A DNA stretch of 64,000 nucleotides from Lachnospiraceae bacterium. GTDB lineage: Bacteria; Bacillota; Clostridia; Lachnospirales; Lachnospiraceae. Below the pieces are notes generated by a model, which worked only from the letters and a program-made list of their open reading frames with translations, was not told where the DNA came from and searched no databases. The DNA is taken from the NCBI GenBank assembly GCA_024404675.1, contig JAKSPO010000001.1, positions 434,001 to 498,000 of the forward strand. The letters are read 5' to 3'. Shown piece by piece: positions 1 through 9,505 of the stretch. Numbering within the stretch: position 1 is the stretch's first letter; the number at the start of each line of letters is the position of its first letter. The position numbers and the translations under genes are program-made.

Positions 1-1215
1 CTCCTCAAAACCGAACTCGTAATGCCCCTTTCCGCTCTCCTCAGCCTTCTTAATCAGCTCACCGATGAACTTGAAGCCGGTAAGGCATTCCTTCAGATCA
101 ACGCCATACTCTTCAGCGATCTTGTCGGTCATGTTGGTGGAAACGATTGTCTTTACGATGAAACCGTCATCATGCAGAAGGCCGAGCTCCTTTCTCGTGC
201 TAAGAAGGTACTCACAGATCAGCATACCGGACATATTACCGGTAAATGACATATATTCGCCGGTCTTCGAATCCTTTGCAAATACACCGAGACGGTCAGC
301 ATCCGGATCGGTTGCCAGAACAAGCTCCGCGCCTTCCTTCTTCGCAAGTGCAAGTGCAAGCTCAAAAGCAGACTTATTCTCGGGGTTCGGGCTTGCAACG
401 GTCGGGAAGTTTCCGTCCGGAAGCTCCTGCTCGGGAACAACCTGAACCTGCTCAAAACCGATTTCCTTAAGAATTCTTCTTGCAGGAATATTGCCGGTAC
501 CGTGAAGAGGAGTATAAACAACCTTCATATCCTTACCCTGCTCACGGCAGATTTCAGGACGAAGAACAAGCTTCTTTAACTCTTCCATATAGCGGTCATC
601 AATCTCGGAACCGATTACACGGTAGAGACCTGCCTTAATTGCATCAAGACGGCTCATCGTCTTTACCTCGTTCCAATCGGTTACCGCATTTACCTCATTG
701 ATAATATCGGAATCCTTCGGCGGTGTAACCTGTGCGCCGTCCTCCCAATATACCTTGTAGCCGTTGTACTCAGCGGGATTATGGCTTGCGGTCACAACGA
801 TACCTGCGATACAGCCAAGCTCGCGAAGTGCAAAGGAAAGCTCGGGAGTCGGACGAAGGGACTCGAAACGGTAAGCTTTGATACCATTTGCGCAAAGGCA
901 AAGGGCAGCCTCCTCACTGAATTCGATTGACATTCTTCTGGAATCGTATGCAATCGCAACACCGCGGTCTGCACCCCCCTCCTTCAGAATGAAGTTTGCA
1001 AGACCCTGTGTAGCCTTACGAACGGTGTAGGGGTTCATACGGTTGGTGCCGGCACCGATAATTCCGCGCAGTCCGCCGGTACCGAACTCAAGATTCTGAT
1101 AGAAACGCTCACGAATCTCTTTCTCATCATCCTTGATTGCGAGAAGCTCGGCCTTTGTAGCCTCGTCAAAATACTCGTTCTCACACCAGAACTGATACAT
1201 TTCCTTAAAGTCCAT
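1..1215 (-). CDS. Phosphohexomutase (phosphoglucomutase/phosphomannomutase), 3' end cut by window
   Basis: Alpha-D-phosphohexomutase interconverting hexose-1- and hexose-6-phosphates in the cytoplasm. The first 405 codons are visible and the C-terminus lies outside the window. The active-site phosphoserine loop TASHNP is near residues 142-147 (catalytic Ser144) and the magnesium loop DPDADR follows in domain 2. The start ATG at 1215 has a clear AGGAGG site upstream. It lies 20 nt after a GH130 phosphorylase gene on the same strand. GH130 enzymes release mannose-1-phosphate, so in this place the enzyme probably also acts as the phosphomannomutase that feeds mannose-6-phosphate to glycolysis (inference). 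The N-terminus (GTGGLRG motif) fits the Bacillus PgcA-like subgroup of about 570 residues. Sugar specificity cannot be read from the sequence. Confidence 0.93.
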   Translation of the reverse strand, partial: MDFKEMYQFWCENEYFDEATKAELLAIKDDEKEIRERFYQNLEFGTGGLRGIIGAGTNRMNPYTVRKATQGLANFILKEGGADRGVAIAYDSRRMSIEFSEEAALCLCANGIKAYRFESLRPTPELSFALRELGCIAGIVVTASHNPAEYNGYKVYWEDGAQVTPPKDSDIINEVNAVTDWNEVKTMSRLDAIKAGLYRVIGSEIDDRYMEELKKLVLRPEICREQGKDMKVVYTPLHGTGNIPARRILKEIGFEQVQVVPEQELPDGNFPTVASPNPENKSAFELALALAKKEGAELVLATDPDADRLGVFAKDSKTGEYMSFTGNMSGMLICEYLLSTRKELGLLHDDGFIVKTIVSTNMTDKIAEEYGVDLKECLTGFKFIGELIKKAEESGKGHYEFGFEE

Positions 1216-1235
1216 GAAACAAATACCTCCTAAGC

Positions 1236-3164
1236 TTATTGTTTATCAATTAATGCCTCATTGGCATCGATTAACGCATTACGCTGCTGTACGCAAAGTA
1301 CGGAACGAAGCGGGTCCTCGGGCGTATTGAAGATATAATCCTCAAGACGCGCAAGTGTAGTTTTGGCAACATGCATTCTCGTATCCGAGGATGCGTAGTA
1401 AATAAATATCTGTCCGTCATCATCCAGAATGGCACCGTTTGTGAATACCACGTTGGAAACATCTCCGACACGCTCGATTCCGTGCGGTCCGAGATACATT
1501 CCCGACGGCTCCGCAATCACCTTGGACGGATCGTTCAGATCGGTTGCAAAGCAGTACAGAACATAGCGAAGACCTGCAGCGGTGTTTCGAACACCGTGTG
1601 CAATATGAAGCCAGCCACGCTTTGACTTAATCGGTACCGCACCGCAGCCATTCTTGACCTCGGTGATCGTGTGATACTTTCTGCTGCTTGTGATGACCTC
1701 CTCATCAATGACAGGATTCATAATATCCTTACAAAGTCCGAAGCCGATTCCGCCACCCGAGCCGGTATCGATGAAATCATCCATCGGTCTAGTATAAAAG
1801 GCATAGCAGCCATTGACAAATTCCGGATGCAGCACGACATTTCTCTGCTGCGGGGAACGAAGCGTCGTAAGATTCGGCAAGCGCTCCCAGTTGATCAGAT
1901 CCTTCGTACGAACGATTCCTGCCGCCGCAACTGCTGCGGAAAGATCCTTCACAGAGGTATCCTTACTTTCCGAACAGAACACACCGTAAATGTAGCCGTC
2001 CTCATGCTTTGTAAGTCGCATATCGTAAACATTGGTCTCCTCGGGACAGGTGTCCTCGAAAAGAAGCGGCTTTCCGATGAAACGGAACCCATCAATGCCG
2101 TTGTCACTCTCACAAACCGAGAAGAAGGACTTACGGTCCATTCCCTCCGTACGAACAACAAGATAATACTTGCCGTTATGCTTAATCGCACCGGAGTTGA
2201 GGGTTGCATTAACCCCAAGACGCTCCATAAAGTTCGGATTTCTCGTGGCACTCAGATCGTAGCGCCAGGTAAGCGGTACCATCTGTGCAGTCACAACCGG
2301 GTAACGGTATTTGGTGTAAATGCCGTTATATTCGTTCGTCGGTGCGTTCTTTCTTGCAAGAAGCTTCTTCTGCTCTGCAAGCAGCTCATAATATTTCGGA
2401 TGGATCCAGTCCTTTGCGAGTACTTCGATGCAAAGAAGGCCGGTTCTCAGAAAATCAGGCTCATCCTCGCTCTTAAGCACCTGCTCCGCTGCCTCAAGAT
2501 AATCGATTCTGCCGGGATTTTTACGATAAGCATTCAGAAAGCCGCCGACAATCGTAGCTCTCGGTGCGATGGATTCATAGCCGTTTTTCAATACGGCCGC
2601 CATCAGAACGGAGGTACAGCGATGTACCTTCTCAGTCAGTGCGGAATCCTTAAGAATATCGCAGGCATCATTCAGAAGTCTTGCGGTATGAAGCGTCGCA
2701 ACTCCAGCCTGCATCATTTCCTTTCCGGAAAGCTCATTGACAAGGTTCTTAAGCTCAGCGTAATCCTTCTCGCTTCCATTCGCAATACACAACGAAACAA
2801 GTGCATCAAGAATCAGCAGCTCATCGGCATTTCTCTTCTTAAGCTCCGCAAAAAGGCTCTCCGCAAGGCGAAGTGTCTCCTCCTTCGGTGCAATTCTATC
2901 ATACGCCGTAAGCGCGCGAATTGCAAATACTAACGTCTCACTTCGAAGCGTTTCCTTCCCGATTCGCTCCGTGAGACACTCATAAAGCTTCGAAGCCTCA
3001 CTCAGGGGCTTCTCCACAGAAAGCTCCGATCCGCACAGCCACGCATCAATATAAAGCATATCGACAAGCGCCGAAGCGTCGGGATTTCCCGTGCTTTGTA
3101 ATTCTTTCATCGCAGGAAGCACTTCGTTAAGAAGCTTCTCCCGTGCATATACTTTCATATCCAT
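1236..3164 (-). CDS. GH130 subfamily-1 type mannosylglucose phosphorylase with extra N-terminal helical domain
   Basis: Residues about 255-642 closely resemble 4-O-beta-D-mannosyl-D-glucose phosphorylase (GH130_1), which splits Man-beta-1,4-Glc with phosphate into mannose-1-phosphate and glucose. Recognised blocks are the WRYDL segment near 300, [11 protein letters not shown] near 317-327, the NVYDMR motif with proposed catalytic Asp381, and later DTGSGGGIG and GDVSNV. Known members are about 390 residues long. This one is 642, with about 250 residues of almost all-helical sequence in front that I do not recognise. The whole frame is open, and the start at 3164 has an AGAGGAT site 13 nt after the esterase stop. 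No signal peptide is present, so it should be cytoplasmic. The phosphorylase call is strong; the role of the extra domain is unknown. Confidence 0.9.
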   Translation of the reverse strand: MDMKVYAREKLLNEVLPAMKELQSTGNPDASALVDMLYIDAWLCGSELSVEKPLSEASKLYECLTERIGKETLRSETLVFAIRALTAYDRIAPKEETLRLAESLFAELKKRNADELLILDALVSLCIANGSEKDYAELKNLVNELSGKEMMQAGVATLHTARLLNDACDILKDSALTEKVHRCTSVLMAAVLKNGYESIAPRATIVGGFLNAYRKNPGRIDYLEAAEQVLKSEDEPDFLRTGLLCIEVLAKDWIHPKYYELLAEQKKLLARKNAPTNEYNGIYTKYRYPVVTAQMVPLTWRYDLSATRNPNFMERLGVNATLNSGAIKHNGKYYLVVRTEGMDRKSFFSVCESDNGIDGFRFIGKPLLFEDTCPEETNVYDMRLTKHEDGYIYGVFCSESKDTSVKDLSAAVAAAGIVRTKDLINWERLPNLTTLRSPQQRNVVLHPEFVNGCYAFYTRPMDDFIDTGSGGGIGFGLCKDIMNPVIDEEVITSSRKYHTITEVKNGCGAVPIKSKRGWLHIAHGVRNTAAGLRYVLYCFATDLNDPSKVIAEPSGMYLGPHGIERVGDVSNVVFTNGAILDDDGQIFIYYASSDTRMHVAKTTLARLEDYIFNTPEDPLRSVLCVQQRNALIDANEALIDKQ

Positions 3165-3177
3165 ATCTTATCCTCTG

Positions 3178-4296
3178 TTACGCATTCCTTGTCAGCACGG
3201 CTACCAGATAAAAGGGCTTCTCCATCCCCTCGGGAACCTCCCGCAGTCGAATGGTAACGGTATGCTTTTCAAAGCTCCTTCCATCGTACACCTGCTGCAT
3301 GAACAGACAGTCGCCCCAGGTCTCTTCGAAGTTCGCATCCAGTACGCCCGCAGGTTCTCCGTCCACGAAAACCTCGGCAATTCCCGCCGGGTGAGCAATT
3401 GTCTTACGATACTGTACATAAATCGCCGCAGCGGCTACGGAAAATGTAAGCTCCGCGCCGGCCTGCTCCGCAAAAAAGCCCTTCTTAAAGACGTCTCTCA
3501 CGCCCTGCTGCTCGCTTTCATCCTTAAGAAAGCCGTTCGCGATGATACCTTCATAATCGTTTCTGTAACGCTTTGCACCGAAGAACCGGTTGGCTGTCAA
3601 CGCCTTAATCGGAAGCACATACGGCGTAACCGCCTCGTCCTCCGTGAGGAAGCGTTCCCTGATGATATCCATCAGATTTGTGATAACACCTGCGACAAGC
3701 TCATGCCCGTAATCGTTCGGGTGAAGGTTGTCGGCGGTGATATCCGCTCTGTTAAGGTTTCCGAGAAGAAGCTCCTCGAAAATACTGTCACGGATACTCA
3801 CAATCGGCAGGTCGTAATACATCGCAACCTCGTTATGAACCTCCTGTGCGCTCCGTCCGTCATCATAGAAAACATTATTGAAAACGAATACCGCAGGCTC
3901 ACACTCCGCCGAGAGAATGCTGCGAAGCACACCCTCGAAGCTTTCCTTGTAAAGCGCCGTATTCTCATCATTTACACTGAACTCGCAATAGACAACGTCC
4001 GGATGCTTTGAAAGCACATCCTCCGAAAGTCTTGCCGCCGCAAAACGGGAATCCGTTGCACCGATTCCGGCATTCACATATCGAATCGATGCCTTCGGAA
4101 AATTCTCGCACCACCATAGATAGGTACGGTATGCATAGCATTTTTCGTGCACCGTTGCCGCACTGTCCTGCGTAATCGAACCGCCGAGGAATACTACGGT
4201 AATGCTCTCACCGTTCTCGGCTCTTTGCATCACACGTTGCATGCGATACGCGTTTCCAACATTGACAATTCCTCTGTCATATACGCTTCTGTCCAT
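3178..4296 (-). CDS. SGNH/GDSL carbohydrate acetylesterase, probably mannan-active
   Basis: A 372-residue SGNH-hydrolase-fold esterase. Visible blocks are the nucleophile motif LGGSIT, the Asn block FSVNDEN, and the C-terminal DNLHPNDYGH segment that supplies the catalytic Asp and His. The last ~160 residues look like a beta-sandwich carbohydrate-binding domain. The start is ATG at 4296, sharing one base with the stop of the GH130_2 gene (TAATG overlap); a longer frame continues upstream but lies inside that gene. No signal peptide is seen. Lachnospiraceae mannan loci contain CE17-type esterases of the same architecture (SGNH plus C-terminal binding module) that remove acetyl groups from mannose. 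The family number and substrate here are inferred from that architecture and from the flanking GH130 genes. Confidence 0.8.
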   Translation of the reverse strand: MDRSVYDRGIVNVGNAYRMQRVMQRAENGESITVVFLGGSITQDSAATVHEKCYAYRTYLWWCENFPKASIRYVNAGIGATDSRFAAARLSEDVLSKHPDVVYCEFSVNDENTALYKESFEGVLRSILSAECEPAVFVFNNVFYDDGRSAQEVHNEVAMYYDLPIVSIRDSIFEELLLGNLNRADITADNLHPNDYGHELVAGVITNLMDIIRERFLTEDEAVTPYVLPIKALTANRFFGAKRYRNDYEGIIANGFLKDESEQQGVRDVFKKGFFAEQAGAELTFSVAAAAIYVQYRKTIAHPAGIAEVFVDGEPAGVLDANFEETWGDCLFMQQVYDGRSFEKHTVTIRLREVPEGMEKPFYLVAVLTRNA

Positions 4297-5309
4297 TACA
4301 TCACTCCGATTTCCGCGTCGTCCGCATTGTCCGTATGATTGGCCTTTACGTAGGAAACAATCTCGTCCACCGTGGTAAATGCCATACCGACATAGCTGTC
4401 TGCGGCACCGTAGTAAATGGCGATTCTGCCGGTTTCCGCGTCGCAAAGTGCCGATACCGGGAACACAACATTCGGAACGAAGCCTCGCTCCTCGTACCAT
4501 TTTTCGGGTGTCAGAATGAAATTCTCGGAACGGTAGCGAACCTTGCTCGGCTCCTCATGGTCGAGAATGCAGGCGCCCATACTGTATACATATCCGTTAC
4601 AGGTTCCGGTTACGCCGTGATAGAATAAAAGCCATCCCTCTTCGGTCTCGATCGGAGCGGCACCGCCGCCGATCTTCAGTGCCTGCCACCACTGGTTGTA
4701 GCCGCGCGTCATAACATGACGGTGCTTACCCCAGAAGGTAAGATCCGGGCTTTCGGAGATGAACACATCGCCAAAGGGCGTATGTCCGCTGTCCGAGGGA
4801 CGGGACAACAAAGCAAAGTTACCGTTCAGCTTTCTCGGGAACAGAACACCGTTTCTGTTGAAGGGAAGGAAGGGATTCTCAAGGCGGACAAAATGCTTGA
4901 AATCCTTCGTCTTCGCCATACCGAGCGCCGCACCGTAGAAATCGGTGCACCAGATGATATAGTAGGTATCCTCAACCTTTACAAGGCGGGGATCATAGGC
5001 ATAACGAGGCATAAACGGCTCGCCCTTCTCGTTAACGAAAGGAATCTTCTCGGGTTCGTACTCCCAATGAATACCGTCCTTACTGCGGCCGAGATAGATG
5101 TGCGGTACACCGTTCGTCTGCTCGCCGCGAAATACGCCGATAAATCCATCCTCCCACGGAAGCACCGCACTGTTAAAGATACGGGTAACGCCCGGGAGCG
5201 GGTTTCTGTCAATTACGGGATTCTCACTGTAACGCCATACGGGGCCGATTGCATCGGCGGGTTTCTCCTGCCAGGGGAGATTCGGAATATTGTCTGCAAA
5301 AACCTTCAT
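4296..5309 (-). CDS. GH130 subfamily-2 type beta-1,4-mannooligosaccharide phosphorylase
   Basis: A 337-residue cytoplasmic glycoside phosphorylase. The WRYSENPVI opening, the YDPR motif with proposed catalytic Asp106, FPRK near 160, and late blocks PNVVFP and IAIYYGAAD are typical of GH130_2. Those enzymes phosphorolyse beta-1,4-mannooligosaccharides to mannose-1-phosphate and a chain shortened by one mannose. The start was chosen as the ATG at 5309, with AAGGAG eight nt upstream. The GTG codon just before it is too close to that site. It lies 12 nt after the GH26-like gene and overlaps the esterase by one base, so the group is surely co-transcribed. Paired with the GH130_1 enzyme it would break down oligomannosides completely inside the cell. 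Confidence 0.92.
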   Translation of the reverse strand: MKVFADNIPNLPWQEKPADAIGPVWRYSENPVIDRNPLPGVTRIFNSAVLPWEDGFIGVFRGEQTNGVPHIYLGRSKDGIHWEYEPEKIPFVNEKGEPFMPRYAYDPRLVKVEDTYYIIWCTDFYGAALGMAKTKDFKHFVRLENPFLPFNRNGVLFPRKLNGNFALLSRPSDSGHTPFGDVFISESPDLTFWGKHRHVMTRGYNQWWQALKIGGGAAPIETEEGWLLFYHGVTGTCNGYVYSMGACILDHEEPSKVRYRSENFILTPEKWYEERGFVPNVVFPVSALCDAETGRIAIYYGAADSYVGMAFTTVDEIVSYVKANHTDNADDAEIGVM

Positions 5310-5321
5310 CACGCTATCTCC

Positions 5322-6758
5322 TTACTTAAGAATCGCTTCATAGCGAATGCGGAAACGCGGCAGTTCGCTAAGCGTATAATAGTAATTCGTCTGCCAGTCA
5401 GTTCCCTGCGACGGGTCATTTACGCCCTCCGCAGGCGGTGCGAAGAAGCTTACCGTAACCTCTCCACCGTTAAAATCGCTCTCAAAAAAGGCGCTGTTCA
5501 TATCAATGACTTCCACGCCGGGCTTTTTATAGAACCAGAAATTGTTCATGCAGATCATCAGGTTCGCATCCTTAAGCGCTCCGTCAAAATATACCTCGAA
5601 GAATACCGGCTTCTTTGAAAGCATTACAGTAGTCGCAATGCCCTCAGCGTCCTCAAAGCCACCGAAACGAAGCTTTGTTTCGCCGGAAATCTCCTCTCCC
5701 TTTGTCATCGCAGGAAGGAACGGCTCCTTAGAAATCAGCTCACGATAGGTTTTAAGAAGCGGCTGCTCAATGCCGACATTACGGTTGTTCGGATCAGTAA
5801 TCTCGAGGCCGAGGCGGCCGTCGTCGCGGTACTGATACATAGTGATGCCGGAAAGCCATTTGTCCTTATCCTCAGCAAGAAGCTGGCAGAAATCGGCATA
5901 CATCTTAGCCTGCTCGTAAGGTCCGGTTACATCACCGTCTGCGTTCAGCTCGGAAAGCACCATCGGCTTACGAAGGCCGTTGTTCACAAGCTCATAGCGG
6001 TCCGCACTCTTCTTACAAAGCGCATAAATGTCCTCAACCTTACTGCGCTGGGAGCTTCGGTTATCCTCACAGATGTCGGCCGGATAACCCCAGTGAAGTG
6101 CCAGATATCGGTCAACGGATACCACGTCGGCAGCTCTTGCGGCCTCGGCGAAAATATCCTCCATCTCCATCTTCTCTTCGGTCATGCTCTTGCAGCCGTC
6201 AAGGCAGAGAACGATCTTACAGTTCGGTGCCTCACGATGGAAGATCTCACAGCATCTGACGAAGAAATCCGCAACCTGCTGATGGGTTGCTCTTTTGTTG
6301 AAGCTGAACCAGTTGCCGGTCGCCTCATGGTTGATACGAACCGTCACGCGACCGAAAGGTATAAGGTCTCTTGCAACCGCTACGATATGCTCATCGGAAA
6401 GAAAAGGATCCATCGTAATCGTCAGGCAGACATCCATTCCGTGTCTTCTGACATCCTTCATATAGCGGAACACATCGGCATCGGGATCGCCGTTCAGACC
6501 GCCTCCGTACGGAAAATAATCATCATACGGGTAGTCCCATGCACCGCCGGGGGTGTCCTTTTTGTAAGCAACACTCGCACGGACCGGCCAGCCCTTATCG
6601 TTCGGATAATAGCAAAACATCAGATTAATCTGACGATGCGGTCTGTGCAGCTTACGAAGGATTGTGTCCTGATCGACATAATCGCCGCGCTCGCTGCCGT
6701 CACCGAGGTCTGCGCCGCACACAGCGGGACCAAGGTGCATCTTGTAGAATCTGTCCAT
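5322..6758 (-). CDS. Intracellular GH26-like (clan GH-A) glycoside hydrolase, probably beta-mannoside active
   Basis: A 478-residue protein with a TIM-barrel-like first ~330 residues and a beta-rich C-terminal domain of about 140. The segment RINHEATGNWF (acid/base Glu145, preceded by His144) matches the His-Glu pattern of GH26 beta-mannanases rather than the Asn-Glu of most clan GH-A families. The likely nucleophile is Glu270 in VLSELNADG. There is no signal peptide, unlike secreted mannanases, so it should work on imported oligosaccharides. The start is ATG at 6758, eight nt after AGAGG; an upstream TTG is only two nt from that site. It begins 58 nt after mutS and precedes GH130_2 by 12 nt. 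The family assignment is by motif only and could be a distant or unclassified GH-A family. Confidence 0.68.
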   Translation of the reverse strand: MDRFYKMHLGPAVCGADLGDGSERGDYVDQDTILRKLHRPHRQINLMFCYYPNDKGWPVRASVAYKKDTPGGAWDYPYDDYFPYGGGLNGDPDADVFRYMKDVRRHGMDVCLTITMDPFLSDEHIVAVARDLIPFGRVTVRINHEATGNWFSFNKRATHQQVADFFVRCCEIFHREAPNCKIVLCLDGCKSMTEEKMEMEDIFAEAARAADVVSVDRYLALHWGYPADICEDNRSSQRSKVEDIYALCKKSADRYELVNNGLRKPMVLSELNADGDVTGPYEQAKMYADFCQLLAEDKDKWLSGITMYQYRDDGRLGLEITDPNNRNVGIEQPLLKTYRELISKEPFLPAMTKGEEISGETKLRFGGFEDAEGIATTVMLSKKPVFFEVYFDGALKDANLMICMNNFWFYKKPGVEVIDMNSAFFESDFNGGEVTVSFFAPPAEGVNDPSQGTDWQTNYYYTLSELPRFRIRYEAILK

Positions 6759-6816
6759 ACTCAATACCTCTTTACACGCACATACAATCTATATCAGGCA
6801 AAGCCTAATATGCTTT

Positions 6817-9474
6817 TCATTTGCAGTCCTGCTGCAATCTGTAGAGAAGATTCAACGCATCTATCGGCGTCATACGGGTAAGATCCGCACTTCGGATCTC
6901 GTCCACAATGTGACTGTCCGAATCGGAAAGCCCGAACAGGGAAAGCTGTCCGTCGTCCACCCTCTTTACGCTCTTCTCCTTCTTCTCCTTCGCTGCTCCG
7001 GTGTCCACCACACGGATATTCTTCGCCTTCTCGGCAAGGTCGTTGGCAACAAGCTCCTCAACGATGTCTCTTGCCCTTGCAAGGACGCTCTCCGGTACTC
7101 CCGCAAGTCTTGCAACCTGAATACCGTAGCTCTTGTCCGCACCGCCGCGGATGATCTTTCGAAGGAATATAATATCGTCTCCCTGCTCCTTAACGGCGAT
7201 ACAGTAGTTGCATACACCCTCAAGCTTCCCTTCAAGCTCTGTAAGCTCGTGATAATGGGTTGCAAATAAGGTCTTTGCACCAATCAGATGCGGGTTTGCG
7301 ACATGCTCGATTACTGCCCACGCAATCGCCAGACCGTCATAGGTGCTTGTACCGCGGCCGATCTCATCGAGCACCAGAAGGCTGTTCTTCGTAGCATTTC
7401 GAAGAATGTTCGCAACCTCTGTCATCTCGACCATAAAGGTACTCTGTCCGCTTGCCAGATCGTCGCTTGCGCCGACACGCGTAAAGATACGGTCACAGAT
7501 ACCGATCTCTGCTGCGGACGCAGGAACGAAGCTTCCCATCTGCGCCATTAAAACGATGAGTGCCGTCTGACGCATATAGGTTGATTTACCGGCCATATTC
7601 GGTCCGGTGATGACGCTCACGCGATTCGAGGCATTATCAAGAAGCGTATCATTTGCCACAAAAAGCTGGTTCGGAATCATCTGCTCCACGACCGGATGGC
7701 GCCCATCCTTAATAGAAATCGTACCCTTTCCGTTCACAACGGGGCATACGAAATGATTCCGCTCTGCAACATACGCAAGGCTTGCCATGGCATCGATCAT
7801 CGCGATTGCCTTAGCGGTTCGCTGAATACGGTTGACCTCACTGAAAATCCTTTCGCGCACCTCAACGAAAAGGCGGTATTCCAGGGAGAACAGCTTGTCC
7901 TCCGCATTCATGATCGTATCCTCAAGCTCCTTCAGCTCAGGCGTCGTAAAACGCTCTGCGCCGGTCAGTGTCTGCTTGCGGATCCACTCGTTCGGCACAA
8001 GGTCCTTGAAGGAATTGGTAACCTCAAGATAGTAGCCGAATACGCGGTTATATTTGATTTTCAGATTTTTGATTCCAGTGTTGTTCCGCTCCCGCTCCTC
8101 TAGCTCGGTAAGCCACTGCTTGCCGCTTGTCTTCGCCTCTCTTAGGCGGTCAACCTCCTCGTTATAGCCGGAACGGATGATTCCGCCCTCCTTCGTCGTA
8201 AGCGGCGGGTCGGGATCGATTGCCTGCTCGATCAGATCGTGAAGATCACTTAACGGATCAAGGTTCTCCACCTCTTCCCGAATAAGCTTACTCTTAAACT
8301 CCTTCAGCTGAAAACGAATCGGCGGAAGCATCGCAAGGGAAGATTTAAATGCAATCAGATCACGCGGATTGGCGCTCTGATAGCTGATTCGGCAGATCAG
8401 TCGCTCGAGATCGTAGATGGCATTCAGATACTCTCTGATCTCCTCACGCGTCATCATATTCTCATTAAGCTCGGCAATCGCTTTCTGACGCTTTTTGATT
8501 TCCTCGGTATCAAGAAGCGGCTGCTCGGTGAAAAGCCTTAACATGCGGGCGCCCATCGCCGTCTTCGTTTTATCAAGCACCCACAGAAGGCTTCCGCGCT
8601 TCTGCTTCTCGCGAAGCGTCTCACAAAGCTCGAGATTTCTTCTTGTAGCACTGTCGATAATCATGTATTTGCCGGTAGTATACGGATGAAGCTCGGTAAT
8701 GTGGGAAAGGGCAATCTTCTGCGTGTCGTACAGATAATTGAGAACCGCACCGGCCGAAATCGTTCCGACCTCCATATCGCCGAGTCCGAGCCCGAAAAGG
8801 TTTCCCAGGTGAAAATGCTCGCGAAGCACCTTCTCGCAGTTATCGCCTTCATACATCCAGTCACCGAGTGTGTAAACGGAGGTGCGCAGACGGTTTTTAA
8901 TATCGTCAAAGTCAATTCCCGACATACAGATGGCTGCATTGCTTACAATCTCTGAGGGATTGAACTTCGTGATCTCATCCATCACCTTACGGACATCGCT
9001 TACCTCAGTCACATAGAAATCACCGGTCGAAACATCGACCGTAGCAATTCCGAAGCGGTCCTCCTGCCAGATCAGGCACATCAGAAAGTTATTCTTCGTT
9101 TCATCGACCGAGCCGGGCGCTGTGTTGGTACCGGGCGTTACGATACGAATGACCTCACGCTTTACCATACCCTTTGCAAGCTTCGGGTCCTCCACCTGCT
9201 CGCAGATTGCTACCTTGTGTCCGTTCTCGACCAGTCTTGTAATATACGTATCGGCTGCATGGAAGGGCACACCGCACATCGGCGCACGCTCCTCAAGTCC
9301 GCAGCTCTTACCGGTAAGGGTAAGCTCGAGCTCCTTAGAAACGAGTTGCGCATCCTCGAAGAACATCTCATAAAAATCTCCGAGCCGATAGAACAGAATA
9401 CAGTCCTCGTGCTGCTTCTTCGTCTCAAGATAATGCACCATCATCGGTGACAATTGTTCCATCGGAATATCCAT
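6817..9474 (-). CDS. mutS: DNA mismatch repair protein MutS
   Basis: An 885-residue MutS, the usual length. It recognises mispaired and unpaired bases. The mismatch-binding Phe-x-Glu motif is at residues 34-36 (DFYEMF). Walker A (GPNMAGKST) begins near 624, Walker B is LLVLDEIGRGTST, and a conserved His-rich ATHYHEL segment follows. A QLSLF motif at about 843-847 matches the sliding-clamp-binding consensus. The start ATG at 9474 has GGAGG seven nt upstream; a longer frame starting at a GTG lacks such a site. The gene follows rnhA by 31 nt. No mutL is visible in the window. Its placement just before the mannan genes, with no terminator seen, is unusual. Confidence 0.97.
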   Translation of the reverse strand: MDIPMEQLSPMMVHYLETKKQHEDCILFYRLGDFYEMFFEDAQLVSKELELTLTGKSCGLEERAPMCGVPFHAADTYITRLVENGHKVAICEQVEDPKLAKGMVKREVIRIVTPGTNTAPGSVDETKNNFLMCLIWQEDRFGIATVDVSTGDFYVTEVSDVRKVMDEITKFNPSEIVSNAAICMSGIDFDDIKNRLRTSVYTLGDWMYEGDNCEKVLREHFHLGNLFGLGLGDMEVGTISAGAVLNYLYDTQKIALSHITELHPYTTGKYMIIDSATRRNLELCETLREKQKRGSLLWVLDKTKTAMGARMLRLFTEQPLLDTEEIKKRQKAIAELNENMMTREEIREYLNAIYDLERLICRISYQSANPRDLIAFKSSLAMLPPIRFQLKEFKSKLIREEVENLDPLSDLHDLIEQAIDPDPPLTTKEGGIIRSGYNEEVDRLREAKTSGKQWLTELEERERNNTGIKNLKIKYNRVFGYYLEVTNSFKDLVPNEWIRKQTLTGAERFTTPELKELEDTIMNAEDKLFSLEYRLFVEVRERIFSEVNRIQRTAKAIAMIDAMASLAYVAERNHFVCPVVNGKGTISIKDGRHPVVEQMIPNQLFVANDTLLDNASNRVSVITGPNMAGKSTYMRQTALIVLMAQMGSFVPASAAEIGICDRIFTRVGASDDLASGQSTFMVEMTEVANILRNATKNSLLVLDEIGRGTSTYDGLAIAWAVIEHVANPHLIGAKTLFATHYHELTELEGKLEGVCNYCIAVKEQGDDIIFLRKIIRGGADKSYGIQVARLAGVPESVLARARDIVEELVANDLAEKAKNIRVVDTGAAKEKKEKSVKRVDDGQLSLFGLSDSDSHIVDEIRSADLTRMTPIDALNLLYRLQQDCK

Positions 9475-9505
9475 GCAATCCTCCAGCTGCGGCATATGCC
9501 GCACA

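Noticed and set aside
1671..2933. 420-codon open frame on the plus strand
   Set aside because: It lies wholly antisense to the GH130_1 gene, has no ribosome site or recognisable protein features, and reflects codon bias of the true gene.
6759..6816. Promoter for the mannan module in the 58-nt gap after mutS
   Set aside because: I searched the minus strand for paired -35/-10 hexamers with 16-18 bp spacing and found only weak, badly spaced candidates.
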